From: Isoetes taiwanensis
Taxonomy: Eukaryota > Streptophyta > Lycopodiopsida > Isoetales > Isoetaceae
Length of the DNA: 64,000 nucleotides
NCBI GenBank assembly: GCA_021234155.1
Contig: JAJEKV010000039.1
Location: 7,170,912 to 7,234,911 of the forward strand
Direction: 5' to 3'
Shown here: piece after piece, positions 33,015 to 45,840 of the stretch
Layout: the number at the start of each line of letters is the position of its first letter
Numbering within the stretch: the first letter of the stretch is position 1
Made by a program: the position numbers and the translations under genes
The notes under the pieces: model-generated
What the model saw: the letters and a program-made list of their open reading frames with translations, nothing else
Told to the model about the DNA's origin: nothing
Databases searched by the model: none

Positions 33015-33520
33015 CACGAGGCATGCATGCGATCAATCACATTAGGATTCTATTACTACGGCGAAAATTGTATGGCGAAGTCGAATCGCGCCGTTCACGG
33101 GGGCGGTGCCGCCAGGGCACCCAGCGGTTTGGCGAGTTCTCTCGGGGACCGATCTTGGATTTTTGGTCCTGCTTGGAGCTGGATCCTTGAGCGGAGGATT
33201 CAGCGATCCGGATATATAGGGGGCCCGAGCCGAAAGGGTGTTCATTAGCATACAGTCCCGGGCGGTGCGAGACGGCTGCCTCGAGAGCGTTTTTGGGGTC
33301 CGTCTCACGGGGGCCGGGGACTCTCCCCTACTGAGGTGGCCATTCAAAGTCACCGCCTTGTTTGACTTGGGGAAGGGTGCGGTCATGCTTGCCCAACAAC
33401 GGGCTGCACTGGCGGACCGTTCTAACCAGCTTAGTGCGGACCTTATTCGAAAATTTTGGAAATTTTCCTGTATGCTGGTGATGACCATGGAAGCTAGCTG
33501 ACCAAAAACCATAATTTAAT
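33015..33520 (+). repeat. Decayed half-monomer at left of array B
   Basis: Counterpart of 6,690-7,200 with the same landmarks (GCGGAGGATTCAGCG, TTGACTTGGGGAAGGGTGC, CAACGGGCTGC). Confidence 0.72.
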
Positions 33521-33689
33521 TCCATGCCATGCATTAACTACGAATTTATAAACCATAAATGCAATAAAATGCATAACTAAAAGAGTGTGCATCGAAAAAA
33601 GGCGAGTCTTTGACCAGGGGGGCAACAAGGCGGTGCACTATGAAGCAATCTTTCATCAAGGTACAATTGTTTCTGAGAAACAAAACCAG

Positions 33690-34975
33690 TTCATTACAAG
33701 TTAGTTATGCCATCCATGTCAAATAGCTTTAGCGAGCAGAAAAACCAAAACAAAAAACCTTCTAGAATGCGGCAAGTCCGCGGGGTTTACGCCCAATGCA
33801 ATCTTAGACTAAGTATAACGTCAAATGAGCCAAGGTCAACCCCAAGTACAACGATCCCACAAACTCCATTCCTTTGACCTTAGCTAACCCTTTGACCTAG
33901 ACCTTCTCAGAAAATTTCGAAAATTGGGAACGTGTGATGGAGATGGATTAGGAATCGGTGGCAAAAAATCAGAATTTATTTTTCGTACAATGCATTAATT
34001 GCGAATTTATGAATGTCTTGCCCTTTGCAAAAGCCTCGACTTCTACTTGCCACATCGGGAGGAGGACGGGGCCCAAACTCCGCTCTGTCAGGTTCCCTTG
34101 CTCCGTATTCTCGGCTGCGGCTTCTCGGCCAGGTCCCAGCGCAACAGACCAAGTCTCGCCCCAAAGCGCAAACCCTTCTAGAACACGGCAGCCCACGGGG
34201 TTTACGTTTTGAGGCCCTCTCCTTGTCGATTCTGGGCGGGACCTTGCTCGCGGACTTGACGTGGAGTGGGGGGTGTTGATGCCTGAGCCGCGGACCCTAA
34301 AATCCCCTAAGGCGCTTGCCCGAATTTCCTCTCCCCAAGGCCAAGGGGCCGGGACGGGCGACCTCCCTCTCCCGGAACTACTGATTTGACTGCCAATGGA
34401 CTCGGAAGCGTCGGCGTTGCCCTAGGGACCAAGTTTACGTGGCCGGAAGACCAAAACGCTGCCCCCAAAACAAAACCCTTCTAGAATCACGGCAAGTCCG
34501 CGGGGTTTACGTTTGGAGGCCCTCTCCTTGTCGATTTGGTGGGACCTTGCAATCAGATCTTGACATGGAGTGGGCGCGCATAGCTGGGACCCTAAACTCC
34601 CAGGAAGTTGCTTGCCCAAATTGAGTTCATTACAAGTTAATTATGCCATCCATGTCAAATAGCTTTAGGGAGCGGTCCGTTGAACAAGGGCATTCTCTCT
34701 ATCCATATGCCTTGATCTTTGAAACACAACCATCATCACAAGCAACCAAATCTAACCCCCTCCCAACCGACTAGTCTTTTTGCTTTTCGTAATCATTTAT
34801 CTTCATTCTAATAGTTATGATGCTTTTCTATAATCATTTATCTTCATTCTAATAGTTATGATGCTTATATTCTCAATGCAATCTTAGACCAAGTATAACG
34901 TCAAATGAGCCAAGGTCAACCCCAAGTACAACGATCCCACAAACTCCATTCCTTTGACCTTAGCTAACCCTTTGA
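33690..34975 (+). repeat. Irregular left edge of array B
   Basis: Same layout as 7,375-8,663: spacer, truncated monomer with a second shortened CCCTTCTAGAA block, enlarged spacer with the 36-bp direct repeat. Confidence 0.7.
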
Positions 34976-37900
34976 CCTAGACCTTCTCAGAAAATTTTGA
35001 AAATTGGGGATTACGTGCTTTGGAGATGGGTTAGGAATCGGGCAAAAAATCAGAATTTATTTTCGTGACAATGCATTAATTGCGAATTTATGAATGTCTT
35101 GCCCTTTGCAAAGCCCCCCGACTTCTACTTGCCACATCGGGAGGAGGGACAGGCCCAAATTCCACTCCGTCAGTTCCCTTGCGTATTATTCTCGGCTGCG
35201 GCTTCTCGGCCAAGTCTCAGTGCAACAGACCAAGTCTTCCCCCCAAAACGCAAACCCTTCTAGAACCGGCAACCCACATGGTTTACGTTTTGGAGGCCCT
35301 CTCCTTGTCGGATTCGGGACCTTTGCGCCGCGGACTTGACGTGGAGTGGGGGTGTTGGCCGAGGAGCACGGACCCTAAAATCCCCGGAAGCTGCTTGCCC
35401 CGGAATTTCCTCTCCCCAAGGCCTTGGGGGCCGGACCGGGCGACCTCCCTCTAGGAATCGCGATTTGACTCCGCCAATGGACTCGAGCGTCGACATTGCC
35501 CCCGGGGACCAAGTTACGTGGCAGAAGACCCACCCGACCTCCAAGAAGCCAAAGTAGCTCACTTCCATCACACTCGTAGTCAATTGGCCTAGGATGTGGA
35601 TGCGGGATCTCTTGTCGTGGGAGGCGTGAGTGTTTCTCTCTTTTGCAAAACCCGACCTTGTTACTTGCTCCCTAGGGTAATTTCGCCATTCAGGACGATT
35701 TGGCGGGGGTCAATTTACCATTAGGAGCCTCCCGATGCCCGAACGACAAGACAATGCGGTTTCTACAAGGTAGACCTCCGGGGCGCCCCATGTTTGACAA
35801 GTTCTCCCGGACGATCTGGAATCTTTTGGGCCTTCCCGAAGAGGGGCCCCTGAATGGAGGATCCAACGGTCGGACAGGGAAACCGGGCTCCGGGAGGGTG
35901 GTCATTAGCGTGCAGCCCCCCGGGGGAGCGCTGCCAGGAAGGGCTGCCTCGGGAACTTTTTTCGATCCCGCCTCTTGGGGTCCGGACTCTCCCCTCTTGT
36001 GAGGGATCCTTTCAAGGTCCTGGCCTCGTTTGACTTGGGGAAGGGTGCCATTTCGGTTGCCCCGCAGCGGGCTGCCCCTGACCGCTCTAATGCTAACCCT
36101 TTGACCTAGACCTTCTCGAAAATTTGAAAATTGGGTGTTGTGGATGGAGATGGATTAGGAATCCAGCTGGCAAAAAATCAGAATTTATTTTCGTACAATG
36201 CATTAATTGTGAATTTATGAATGTCTTGCCACTGCAAAAGCGTCCCCCGACTTCTACTTGCCACATCGGGAGGAGGACAGGCCCAAACTCCGCTCCGTCA
36301 GTTCCCCTTGCTCCGTATTCTCGGCTGCGGCTTCTCGCCAGGTCCCAAGTCAGCAGACCAAGTCTCGGCCCCCAAAAGCGCCAAACCCTTCTAGAACACG
36401 GCAACCCACGGGGTTTACGTTTTGGAGGCCCTCTCCTTGTCGATTCGGGGGACCTTGCTGCCGACTTGGCGTGGAGTGGGGTGTTGGCCTTGAGCACGGA
36501 CCCTAAAATCCCGAAGCTGCTTGCCCGAATTTCCTCTCCCCAAGGCCACGGGGGCCGGTTGAGGCGACCTCCCCTCTCCGGAATCGCGATTTGACTCACG
36601 CCAATGGAGTCGAGAGCGTCGACATTGCCACGGGGACCAAGTTCGTGGGCAGAAGACCACCCGACCTCCAAGAAGCGCCAAAGTAGCTCACTTCCATCAA
36701 ACTTCGTAGTCAATTGGCCTAGGATGTGGATGCGGGGATCTTGTCGTGGAGGGCGTGAGTGTTTCTTTCTTTTGCAAAACCGACCTTGTAACTTGCTCCC
36801 TAGGGTAATTTAGCCATTCCAGGACGATTTGGCGAGGGGTCGATTTGCCGGAGCCTCCCGGTGCGAACGACAAAACAACTGCCGGTTTCTACAAAGGCCG
36901 ACCTCGGGGCGCCCGCGGTTTGACAAGTTCTCGGACCGATCTGGAATCTTTTGGGCCTTCAGAAGAGGGGCCTGAGCGGAGGATCAACGGTGGGATAGGG
37001 GAACCAGCTCCGGGAGGGTGGTCATTAGCGTGCAAATGGGGGGGGAGCACCGCCAGAAGGTCTGCCGGGGAACTTTTTGGATCCCACCTCTTGGGGTCGG
37101 GACTCTCCCCTCTTGTGAGGGGAGCCCCCGCAAGGTCCCCGGCCTCGTTTGACTTGGGGAAGGGTGCCATTTCGGTGCCCCCGCAAGCGGGCTGCCTCGG
37201 ACCGTTCTAATGCTAACCCTTTGACCTAGACCTTCTCAGAAAATTTCGAAGAAAATTAGGGCTGTGTCTTTGGAAATGGATTAGGATTCCAGGCTGGCAA
37301 AAATCAGAATTTATTTTCGGTACAATGCATTAATTGCGAATTTATGAATGTCTTGCCTTTGCAAAAGCCCCAGACTTCTACTTGCCACATCGGAGGAGGA
37401 CAGGCCCAAACTCCGCTCCGTCGGTTCCCTTGCTCCGTATTCCCCGGCTGCGGCTTCTCGGCCAGGTCCCAAGTGCAGCAGACCAAGTCTCGGCCCCCAA
37501 AACCAAACCCTTCTAGAACACGGCAACCCACGGGGTTTACGTTTTGGAGGCCCTCTCCTGTCGGTCGGGAGGGACCTTGCGCCCGTGACTTGGCGTGGAG
37601 TGGGGGTGTTGAAGAAGCACACGGACCCTAAAATCCCGAAGCTGCTTGCCCGAATTTCCTCTCCCCAAGGCCACGGGGCCGGACGGGCGACCTCTCCTCT
37701 CCTGGAATCGCGATTTGACTCGCCAATGGAGTCGAGCGTCGGCGTTGCCACTGGGGACCAAGTTCCGTGGCGGAAGACCACCCGACCTCCAAGAAGCGCC
37801 AAAGTAGCTCACTTCCATCACACTCGTAGTCAATTGGCCTAAGATGTGGATGCGGGATCTTGTCGTGGGCGTGAGTGTTTTTTTTTTGCAAAACCGACCT

Positions 37901-40900
37901 TGTAACTTGCTCCCTAGGGTAATTTAGCCATTAGGACGATTTGGCGGTGGTCGATTTACCATTCCGAGCCTCCCGGTGCCCCGCGACAAGACAATGCGGT
38001 TTCTACAAGGCCGACCTCGGGATGCCCAGCGGTTTGACAAGTTCTCCTGCACCCGATCTGGAATCTTTTGGGCCTTCAGAAGAGGGGCCCCTGAGCGGAG
38101 GATCAACAAATCGGGATAGGGGAACCGGGCTCGGGAGGGTGGTCATTAGCGTCTGGGGGGCGCCGCGGGAAGGGGCTGCCTCGGAATTTTTTTGGATCCC
38201 GCCTCTTGGGGTCCGGGACTCTCCCCTCTTGTGAGGGATCCCTACAAGGTCCGGCCTCGTTTGACTTGGGGAAGGGTGCGGCTCGGTTGCCACGCAGCGG
38301 GCTGCCCCGACCGTTCTAATGCTAACCCTTTGACCTAGACCTTCTCAGAAAATTTGAAAACTGGGCTGTGTGCTAGAAATGGATTAGGATTCCATCGGCA
38401 AAAAAATCAGAATTTATTTTCGTACAATGCATTAATTGTGAATTCTGAATGTCTTGCCCCGCAAAGCAAAAGCCCCCGACTTCTCGTGCCACATCAGGAG
38501 GACAGGGCCCAAACTCCGCTCCGTGGGTTCCCCTTGCTCCGTATTCTCAGCTGCGGCTTCTCGGCCAGGTCCCAAGTGCACAGACCAAGTCTCGCCCCCA
38601 AAAGCGCCAAACCCTTCTAGAACACGGCAACCCAAAGGGTTTCGTTTTGGAGGCCCTCTCCTTGTCGGTCGGGCGGGACCTGCGCGGTGACTTGGCGTGG
38701 AGTGGGGGTGTTGACGCCAGACACGGACCCTAAAATCCCCCTGAAGGCTGCTTGCCCCGAATTTCCTCTCCCCAAGGCCCGGGGCCGGGCCGGGCGACCT
38801 CCCTCTCGGGAATCGCGATTTGACCCCGCCAATGGAGTGAGCGCCGAAGTTGCCCTGGGGACCAAGTTCCGTGGCCAGAAGACCACCCGACCTCCAAGAA
38901 GCGCCAAAGTAGCTCACTTCCATCACACTCGTAGTCAATTGGCCTAGGATGTGGATGCGGGATCTTGTCGTGGGGCGTGAGTGTTTCTTTTTTTTGCAAA
39001 ACCGACCTTGTAACTTGCTCCCTAGGGTAATTTCGCCATTCCGGACGATTTGGCAGGGTCGATTTGCCATTAGGAGCCTCCCCGGTGCCCGAACGACAAG
39101 ACAATGCGGTTTCTACAAGGTAGACCTCGGGGCGCCCAGCGGGTTTGACAAGTTCTCGGACCCGATCTGGAATCTTTTGGGCCTTCGAAGAGGGGCCCTG
39201 AGCGGAGGATCCAGCGGTCCGGGATAGGGGAACCGGGCTCGGGAGGGTGGTCATTAGCGTGCAGCCCCGGGGGCGCTGCCGGGGAAAGGCTGCCCGGGGA
39301 ACTTTTTGGATCCCGCCTCTTGGGGTCCAGGACTCTCCCCTCTTGTGAGGGATCCCTACAAGGTCCGGCCTCGTTTGACTTGGGGAAGGGTGCCATTTCG
39401 GTTGCCACGCAGCGGGCTGCCCGGCCGTTCTAATGCTAACCCTTTGACCTAGACCTTCTCAGAAAATTTAGAAAATTGGGCTGTGTGCTGGAAATGGATT
39501 AGGATTCCAGCTGGCAAAAAATCAGAATTTATTTTCGTACAATGCATTAATTGCGAATTTATGAATGTCTTGCCACTGCAAAAGCGCCCCCCGACTTCTA
39601 CTTGCCACATCGGGAGGAGGACAGGCCCAAACTCCGCTCCGTCAGTTCCCCTTGCTCCGTATTCTCGGCTGCAGCTTCTCGGCCAGTCCCAAGTGCAATG
39701 AGACCAAGTCACGGGGCCCCAAAGCGCAAACCCTTCTAGAACACGGCAACCCACGGGGTTTACGTTTTGGAGGCCCTCTCCTTGTCGGTCCAGGCGGGAC
39801 CTTGCGCCCGTGACTTGATGTGGAGTGGGGGTGTTGGCCTTGAGCACGGACCCTAAAATCCCCCCGGAAGCTGCTTGCCCCCGAATTTCCTCTCCCCAAG
39901 GCCACAGGGGCCGGAGGCCAGGCGACCTCCCTCTCGAATCGCGATTTGACCACGCCAATGGAGTCGAGCGTCGGCGTTGCCACTGGGGACCAAGTTAAGT
40001 GGCAGAAGACCACCCGACCTCCAAGAAGCCAAAGTAGCTCACTTCCATCACACTCGTAGTCAATTGGCCTAGGATGTGGATGGGGATCTTGTCGTGGAGG
40101 GCGTGAGTGTTTTTTTTTTTGCAAAAACCGACCTTGTAACTTGCTCCCTAGGGTAATTTCGCCATTCGGACGATTTGGCAGGGTCGATTTGCCATTCGGA
40201 GCTCCCGGTGCCCGAACGACAAGACATCACTGCGGTTTCTACAAGGCCCGACCTCGGGGCCGCCCGGTTTTGACAAGTTTCTCGGGACCGATCTGGAATC
40301 TTTTGGGCCTTCGAAGAGGGGACCACGAAGCGGAGGATCCAGCGGTCGATAGGGGAACCAGGGCTCGGGAGGGTGGTCATTAGCGTCAGCCCCGGGGGCC
40401 ATTTGCCGGGAAGGGTTGCCGGGAACTTTTTGGATCCGCCTCTTGGGGTCCAGGACTCTCCCCCTCTTGTGAGGGATCCCTACAAGGTCCGGCCTCGTTT
40501 GACTTGGGGAAGGTTGCCGGCTCGGTTGCCCCCGCAGCGGGCTGCCCCTCGGACCGTTCTAATGCTAACCCTTTGACCTAGACCTTCTCAGAAAATTCGA
40601 AAATTGGGGATTCCATCGGCAAAAATCAAATTTATTTTAGGTACAATGCATTAATTGCAAATTTATGAATGTCTTGCCTTGCGCAGCGCCCCCGACTTCT
40701 ACTTGCCACATCGGGAGGAGGAGGACAGGCCCAAACTCCGGCTCCGTCGGTTCCCTTGCTCCGTATTCTCGGCTGCGGCTTCTCGGGCCAGGTCCCAAGT
40801 GCAGCAGACCAAGTCTCGGCCCCCAAAACGCAAAACCCTTCTAGAACACGGCAACCCACGGGGTTTACGTTTTGGAGGCCCTCTCCTTGTCGGTCGGGCG

Positions 40901-43347
40901 GGACCTTGCGCCGTGACTTGGCGTGGAGTGGGGGTGTTGGCCGGGAGCACGGACCCTAAAATCCCCGGGAAGGCTGCTTGCCCCGAATTTCCTCTCCCCA
41001 AGGCCACGGGGGCCGGGCGAGGCGACCTCCCCTCTCAGGAATCACGATTTGACTCGCCAATGGAGTCGAGCGTCGGCGTTGCCACGGGGACCAAGTTAAA
41101 GTGGCGAAGACCACCCGACCTCCAAGAAGCGCCAAAGTAGCTCACTTCCATCACCCTAGGATGTGGATGCGGGATACTGTCGTGGAGGGCGTGAGTGTTT
41201 CTTTCTTTTGCAAAACCGACCTTGTAACTTGCTCCTAGGGTAATTTCGCCATTAGGGACGATTTGGCGAGGGGTCGATTTGCCATTCGGGAGCCTCCCGG
41301 TGCTTTCGAGCGACAAGACAATGCGGTTTCTACAAGGCCGACCTCGGGGCGCCATGGGGTTTGACAAGTTCTCGGGGCCGATCTGGAATCTTTTGGGCCT
41401 TCCCGAAGAGGGCCCCTGAACGGAGGATCCAACGGTCGGATAGGGGAACCGGGCTCCGGGAGGGTGGTCATTAGCGTGCAGCCCCCCGGGGGAGCGCTGC
41501 CAGGAAGGGCTGCCTCGGGAACTTTTTTGGATCCCGCCTCTTGGGGTCCGGACTCTCCCCTCTTGTGAGGGATCCCTGCAAGGTCCTGGCCTCGTTTGAC
41601 TTGGGGAAGGGTGCCAGCTCGGTTGCCCTGCAACGGGCTGCCCCGACCGTTCTAATGCTAACCCTTTGACCTAGACCTTCTCCGAAAATTTCGAAAATTG
41701 GGCTGTGTGCTGGAAATGGATTAGGATTCCAGCTGGCAAAAAATCAGAATTTATTTTCGTACAATGCATTAATTGCGAATTTATGAATGTCTTGCCACTG
41801 CAAAAGCGCCCCCCGACTTCTACTTGCCACATCGGGAGGAGGACAGGCCCAAACTCCGCTCCGTCAGTTCCCCTTGCTCCGTATTCACCGGCTGCAACTT
41901 CGGCCAGGTCCCAAGTGCAACAGACCAAGTCTCCGCCTCCAAAACGCCAAACCCTTCTAGAAGGCAGAACCCACGGGGGTTTACGTTTTGGAGGCCCCTC
42001 TCCTTGTCGGTGAGGCGGGACCTTGGCGCCGTGACTTGGCGTGGAGTGGGGGTGTTGGCCTTGAGCACGGACCCTAAAATCCCCCGCTTTTTGCTTGCCC
42101 CGAATTTCCTCTCCCCAAGGCCACGGGGGACGGGCAGGCGACCTCCCCTCTCCGGAATCGCGATTTGACCACGCCAATGGAGTCGAGCGTCGGCGTTGCC
42201 ACAGGGACCAAGTTTCCGTGGCGGAAGACCACCCGACCTCCAAGAAGCGCCAAAGTAGCTCACTTCCATCACACTTTCGTAGTCAATTGGCCTAGGATGT
42301 GGATGCGGGATCTTTGTCGTGGAGGGCGTGAGTGTTTTTTTTTTGCAAAACCGACCTTGTAACTTGCTCCCTAGGGTAATTTCGCCATTCCGGACGATTT
42401 AAGGGGGTCGACTTGCCATTCGAGCCTCCCGGTGCGAACGACAAGACAACTGCGGTTTCTACAAGGCCGACCTCGGGGCGCCCGCGGTTTGACAAGTTCT
42501 CGGGGCCGATCGGAATCTTTTGGGCCTTCCCCGAAGAGGGGCCCCTGAGCGGAGGATCCAGCGGTCGGGATAGGGGAACGGGCTCGGGAGGGTGGTCATT
42601 AAGCGTGCAGCCCCGGGGAGGCGGCTGCCGGGAAGGGCTGCCTCGGGGAACTTTTGGATCCCGCCTCTTGGGGGTGGGACTCTCCCCCTCTTGTGAGGGA
42701 TCCCTACAAGGTCGGCCTCGTTTGACTTGGGGAAGGGTGCCGGCTCGGTTTATACAGCGGGCTGCCCGGACCGTTCTAATGCTAACCCTTTGACCTAGAC
42801 CTTCTCGAAAATTTCGAAAAATTGGGGATTCCATCGGCAAAAATCAGAATTTATTTTCGTACAATGCATTAATTGCGAATTTATGAATGTCTTGCCCTTT
42901 GCAAAAAAGCCCCGACTTCTACTTGCCACATCGGGAGGAGGGCAGGCCCAAAACTCCGCTCGTCGGTTCCCTTGCTCATTATTTCGGCTGCGGCTTCTCG
43001 GCCAGGTCCCAAGTGCAGCAGACCAAGTCTCGGCCCCCAAAGCGCCAAACCCTTCTAGAACACGGCAACCCACGGGGTTTTACGTTTTGGAGGCCCTCTC
43101 CTTGTCGGTCGGGAGGCGGGACCTTTGGCGAAGTGACTTGGCGTGGAGTGGGGGTGTTGGCCTTGAGCACGGACCCTAAAATCCCCGGGAAGTCGCTTGC
43201 CCCGAATTTCCTCTCCCCAAGGCCACGAGGGCCGGGCCGAGGCGACCTTCCCTCTCCGGAATCGCGATTTCACTCTGCCAATGGAGTCAGAACGTCGACG
43301 TTGCCCTGGGGACCAAGTTCCGTGGCCAGAAGACCACCCGACCTCCA
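33885..43347 (+). repeat. Tandem array B of ~1.1-kb monomers (9 copies, last one interrupted)
   Basis: The landmark GAATTTATGAATGTCTTGCC (or a close variant) recurs near 34000, 35085, 36213, 37340, 38440, 39558, 40663, 41779 and 42881. Each monomer is the positional partner of the same-numbered monomer of array A, about 26.33 kb upstream. Monomer 9 is cut at ...CGACCTCCA by the Ty3/gypsy element and resumes at 55,488. No conserved ORF. Confidence 0.94.
43343..43347 (+). repeat. Target-site duplication, left
   Basis: CTCCA, repeated at 55,488-55,492. Uninterrupted monomers read CCGACCTCCAAGAAGCGCC here, so the 5-bp repeat is exactly what insertion would generate. Confidence 0.97.
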
Positions 43348-45832
43348 TGTTAGCCTAAAACCTGGAATTTTAGCCTAACCTCAAAGGAATCTTAAACAAA
43401 GTGGTTAGAACCTCCAGATCACTTAGGGTGATCAATCCTTATCATATGAAACCAGAAAATTCATTTTTGGAGTGCTAGTTTCTTCAAAATCACTAGAGTC
43501 CCCCTGGCCTAAAAAAAGCTGTGAGCAAAAATCTGAACACCGAGACACACCTTGAGAGATTTTGAAGATCTGATTGGTGTTATAAGTGGTCAACAAGCAG
43601 AGGAAAATGGTGGAGAAGATTTGACTTGATTTGAATAAGGGAAGGTCAAGAAAATCGAGGTCAAAGGCAGGTCAAAAAGTTGGCCAGTGCCAAAACAGAG
43701 AGCCAAATTTTACAGATGGAGTTTGATGGGGAATTTTGGGTTGGGATCTGTGCAGGCAACTTCAAAATAGCCTCTAAATCACGTGCAAAAGGTTTAAGTA
43801 GAAAAAAGATGTTTTAGTTTTTCTGTAAGTAATCAAAAGCCTCGAGAAAAGAACAAACTCTGTAACAGTTATGAAAAGAAATATCTTTATATGTTTTCTT
43901 CGAGTGTATAGGTTTCTAGGATTGCTATAAGGATGAAATACAACTACACGGAGAAGATATAATCTCGAAAGTAAATATTTTTGATCTTGTTTTTGGTTTT
44001 TTGCTTTTTAGAGGGGCAATGCAGAATTACAAAAGAATGGATGTACAATGATGACAATGATTTTTCAGGCAAAGACTATGCATTATAGCAATGTGATACA
44101 GGAGATTTGATAATGTCAACAGGATATTACCAAAGCTTTGAAAATAATAATGCTTGAGAGAAATTTCAAGACTGTATGAGTCTTTCGAGGGCTTCAAGAA
44201 TACCAATGAAGTAATATGAAGTGATTATTTGAGTTTGTAATCGAGGAGGCCGATCTTCGGCAGTCACAACGAGGGACTTCAGCCTCGAATGGAATGGAGC
44301 TGGGAATGAAAGCGGAAACGAGCAAAATGATATCAAAATATTCAATGCGCCAAAATCACAGAGGTAGATCTCCAGGGCGTCAAGATTTGATCGTGATCTT
44401 TGGCTTAAGAACTGTTCTTCCCCAAAACTAGCTTCGGTAGAGTGATTTTAGGCCTAATTTGAGCAATTTCTATCAAACCAAGTGCCACAGAGGATCACCG
44501 AGGTCTCGAGGAAAAGGTTCGTGAGCTCGATTTCGGGAGAAAATTGGCGGGATTCAATCAAGTTATGGTACTAATTGGCCGATTTAGCGTGGTTCCCCTA
44601 TTTCTTAGGGTTCATCGAAAAATTCTTGAAGGCCATATATCCCACAGGCTAAAATGGTTCTGGAGGCTCATGTATATAAGGCTTAGTGCTGACCCAGCTA
44701 ATAACTGTGCGTGCCACGCAGAGGGGACACCCAGCCCGTGTCTGGCCCCCACGCCCTGCTGCCACGTGGAAATGAGAATGGAAATGGGGGGGGTGACGTG
44801 GAATGATGTAGAAATAGCTAGGGTAGATAGGCTAGAATAGGTTTTTTTCTTTTTATTTTTATGGCACGCATCCCAAGAAATAATATTTGAGGAATTTTCC
44901 AAGGTCTTTTTTGAATTTTGGAAAGGCCAACATAGCTATTTTTTGCCAAGCTCCAAATCTAGAGTGTTTTCAAGTCAAATTGAGATACTTGAAATTTTGC
45001 CCATTTTGACCATGGTCAATGAGTTTTCAACCTTGGGAATGGTGAAAAAATCATAGGAAGAGGGTGAAAAGATAGGAAAAAAAAGGCTATGGCAGGATTT
45101 AGGGAAATAAGATGAAAGTAAAATTCAAGCCTCCTTGCTCTTGAAGTTTTTCATGATCTCTTGAGAGCAATTCACAAGTGGAGGTGAGGCCAATAAAAAT
45201 ATAGGTAGTGAAGTAATGAAAGAAGGCATGACAAGGTGGAAATGGGGTATAAAAAGATGAAAGGAAAGTGGATATGGAATGGATGAAATGGATAAAGGAT
45301 GGAAACCCCTGTAGCACATGATCTTATCTCCAAAGCTCAAATCATACCTCATAACTTTGCTCAAGGCCCTAGGGTCTTCCAAACTTCTAAAAGGTCTTCC
45401 AATCTTCAAGGCCTAAACAAGAGCAAAATTCACCTTTAAAGTGACATCTTCATAGGTGTGACTTCCAAACCATTGGTGCAACTCCATTTAGCTCCATATG
45501 AGTGAATATGAGCAACATGCTTATAACTCCTTGTATAGCTTGCTATATCCTTTGCACTGGTCTTCAAGAAATAAGAATGTAACTAGAAAATTTCCTCAAA
45601 GGAAAGAATTAGGCTATACAACCAAGATCCCAAGGGTCTTCCAAACTTGAGCCAATTTCTTCCAAACTCTAGCGGGATCAAAATAACACTAACTCTTACC
45701 ATATGAGTAATAGGAAAGTAACTTAAGATGAAACCTCAAAAGAAACCACAAGTCTTCCAAACTCGACAAGTATCTTCCAATCTTGAAACTCTAGGTATCA
45801 TGATGGTCCATGTTGCCCAAAAAGGGGCAACA
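43348..45832 (-). repeat. 3-prime LTR of the Ty3/gypsy element
   Basis: 2,485 bp, TGTTAGCC...GGGGCAACA on the plus strand. Closely similar to 52,998-55,487. Long stretches are identical and differences are clustered at CTG/CAG/CG sites. No protein-coding content; the many short ORFs within it are incidental. Confidence 0.95.
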
Positions 45833-45840
45833 TCTCCTCA
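45833..45840 (-). promoter_or_regulatory. Putative polypurine tract
   Basis: On the minus strand the bases just before the 3-prime LTR read TGAGGAGA, preceded by a T-rich run. This is the position where plus-strand DNA synthesis is primed in LTR elements. The tract is short. Confidence 0.5.

Larger units (their letters stand above)
26426..43347 (+). repeat. Segmental duplication, copy B (continues at 55,488-55,929)
   Basis: Colinear with 1-17,010 of the window, then interrupted by the Ty3/gypsy element, then continuing for 442 bp to 55,929. Matching peculiarities include the TCCATCACCCTAGG deletion in monomer 7 of both arrays, CCCACCTC and GGAGCCCC variants in monomer 4, CGTGCCACATCAGG in monomer 5, and TTGTGAATTTATG in monomer 3. 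Counterparts of monomers 10-15 and of the 2.6-kb spacer are absent. Confidence 0.93.

Noticed and set aside
7572-43347. Centromere
   Set aside because: A ~1.1-kb dimeric satellite could be centromeric in some plants, but nothing in the sequence (array size here, no CENH3 data, genes within 13 kb) supports it.
45099-45409. Minus-strand ORFs in the LTR (also 54,752-55,057)
   Set aside because: They occur in both LTRs because the LTRs are copies of each other. They lie in a noncoding LTR, have no recognisable domain, and their frames change between LTRs.
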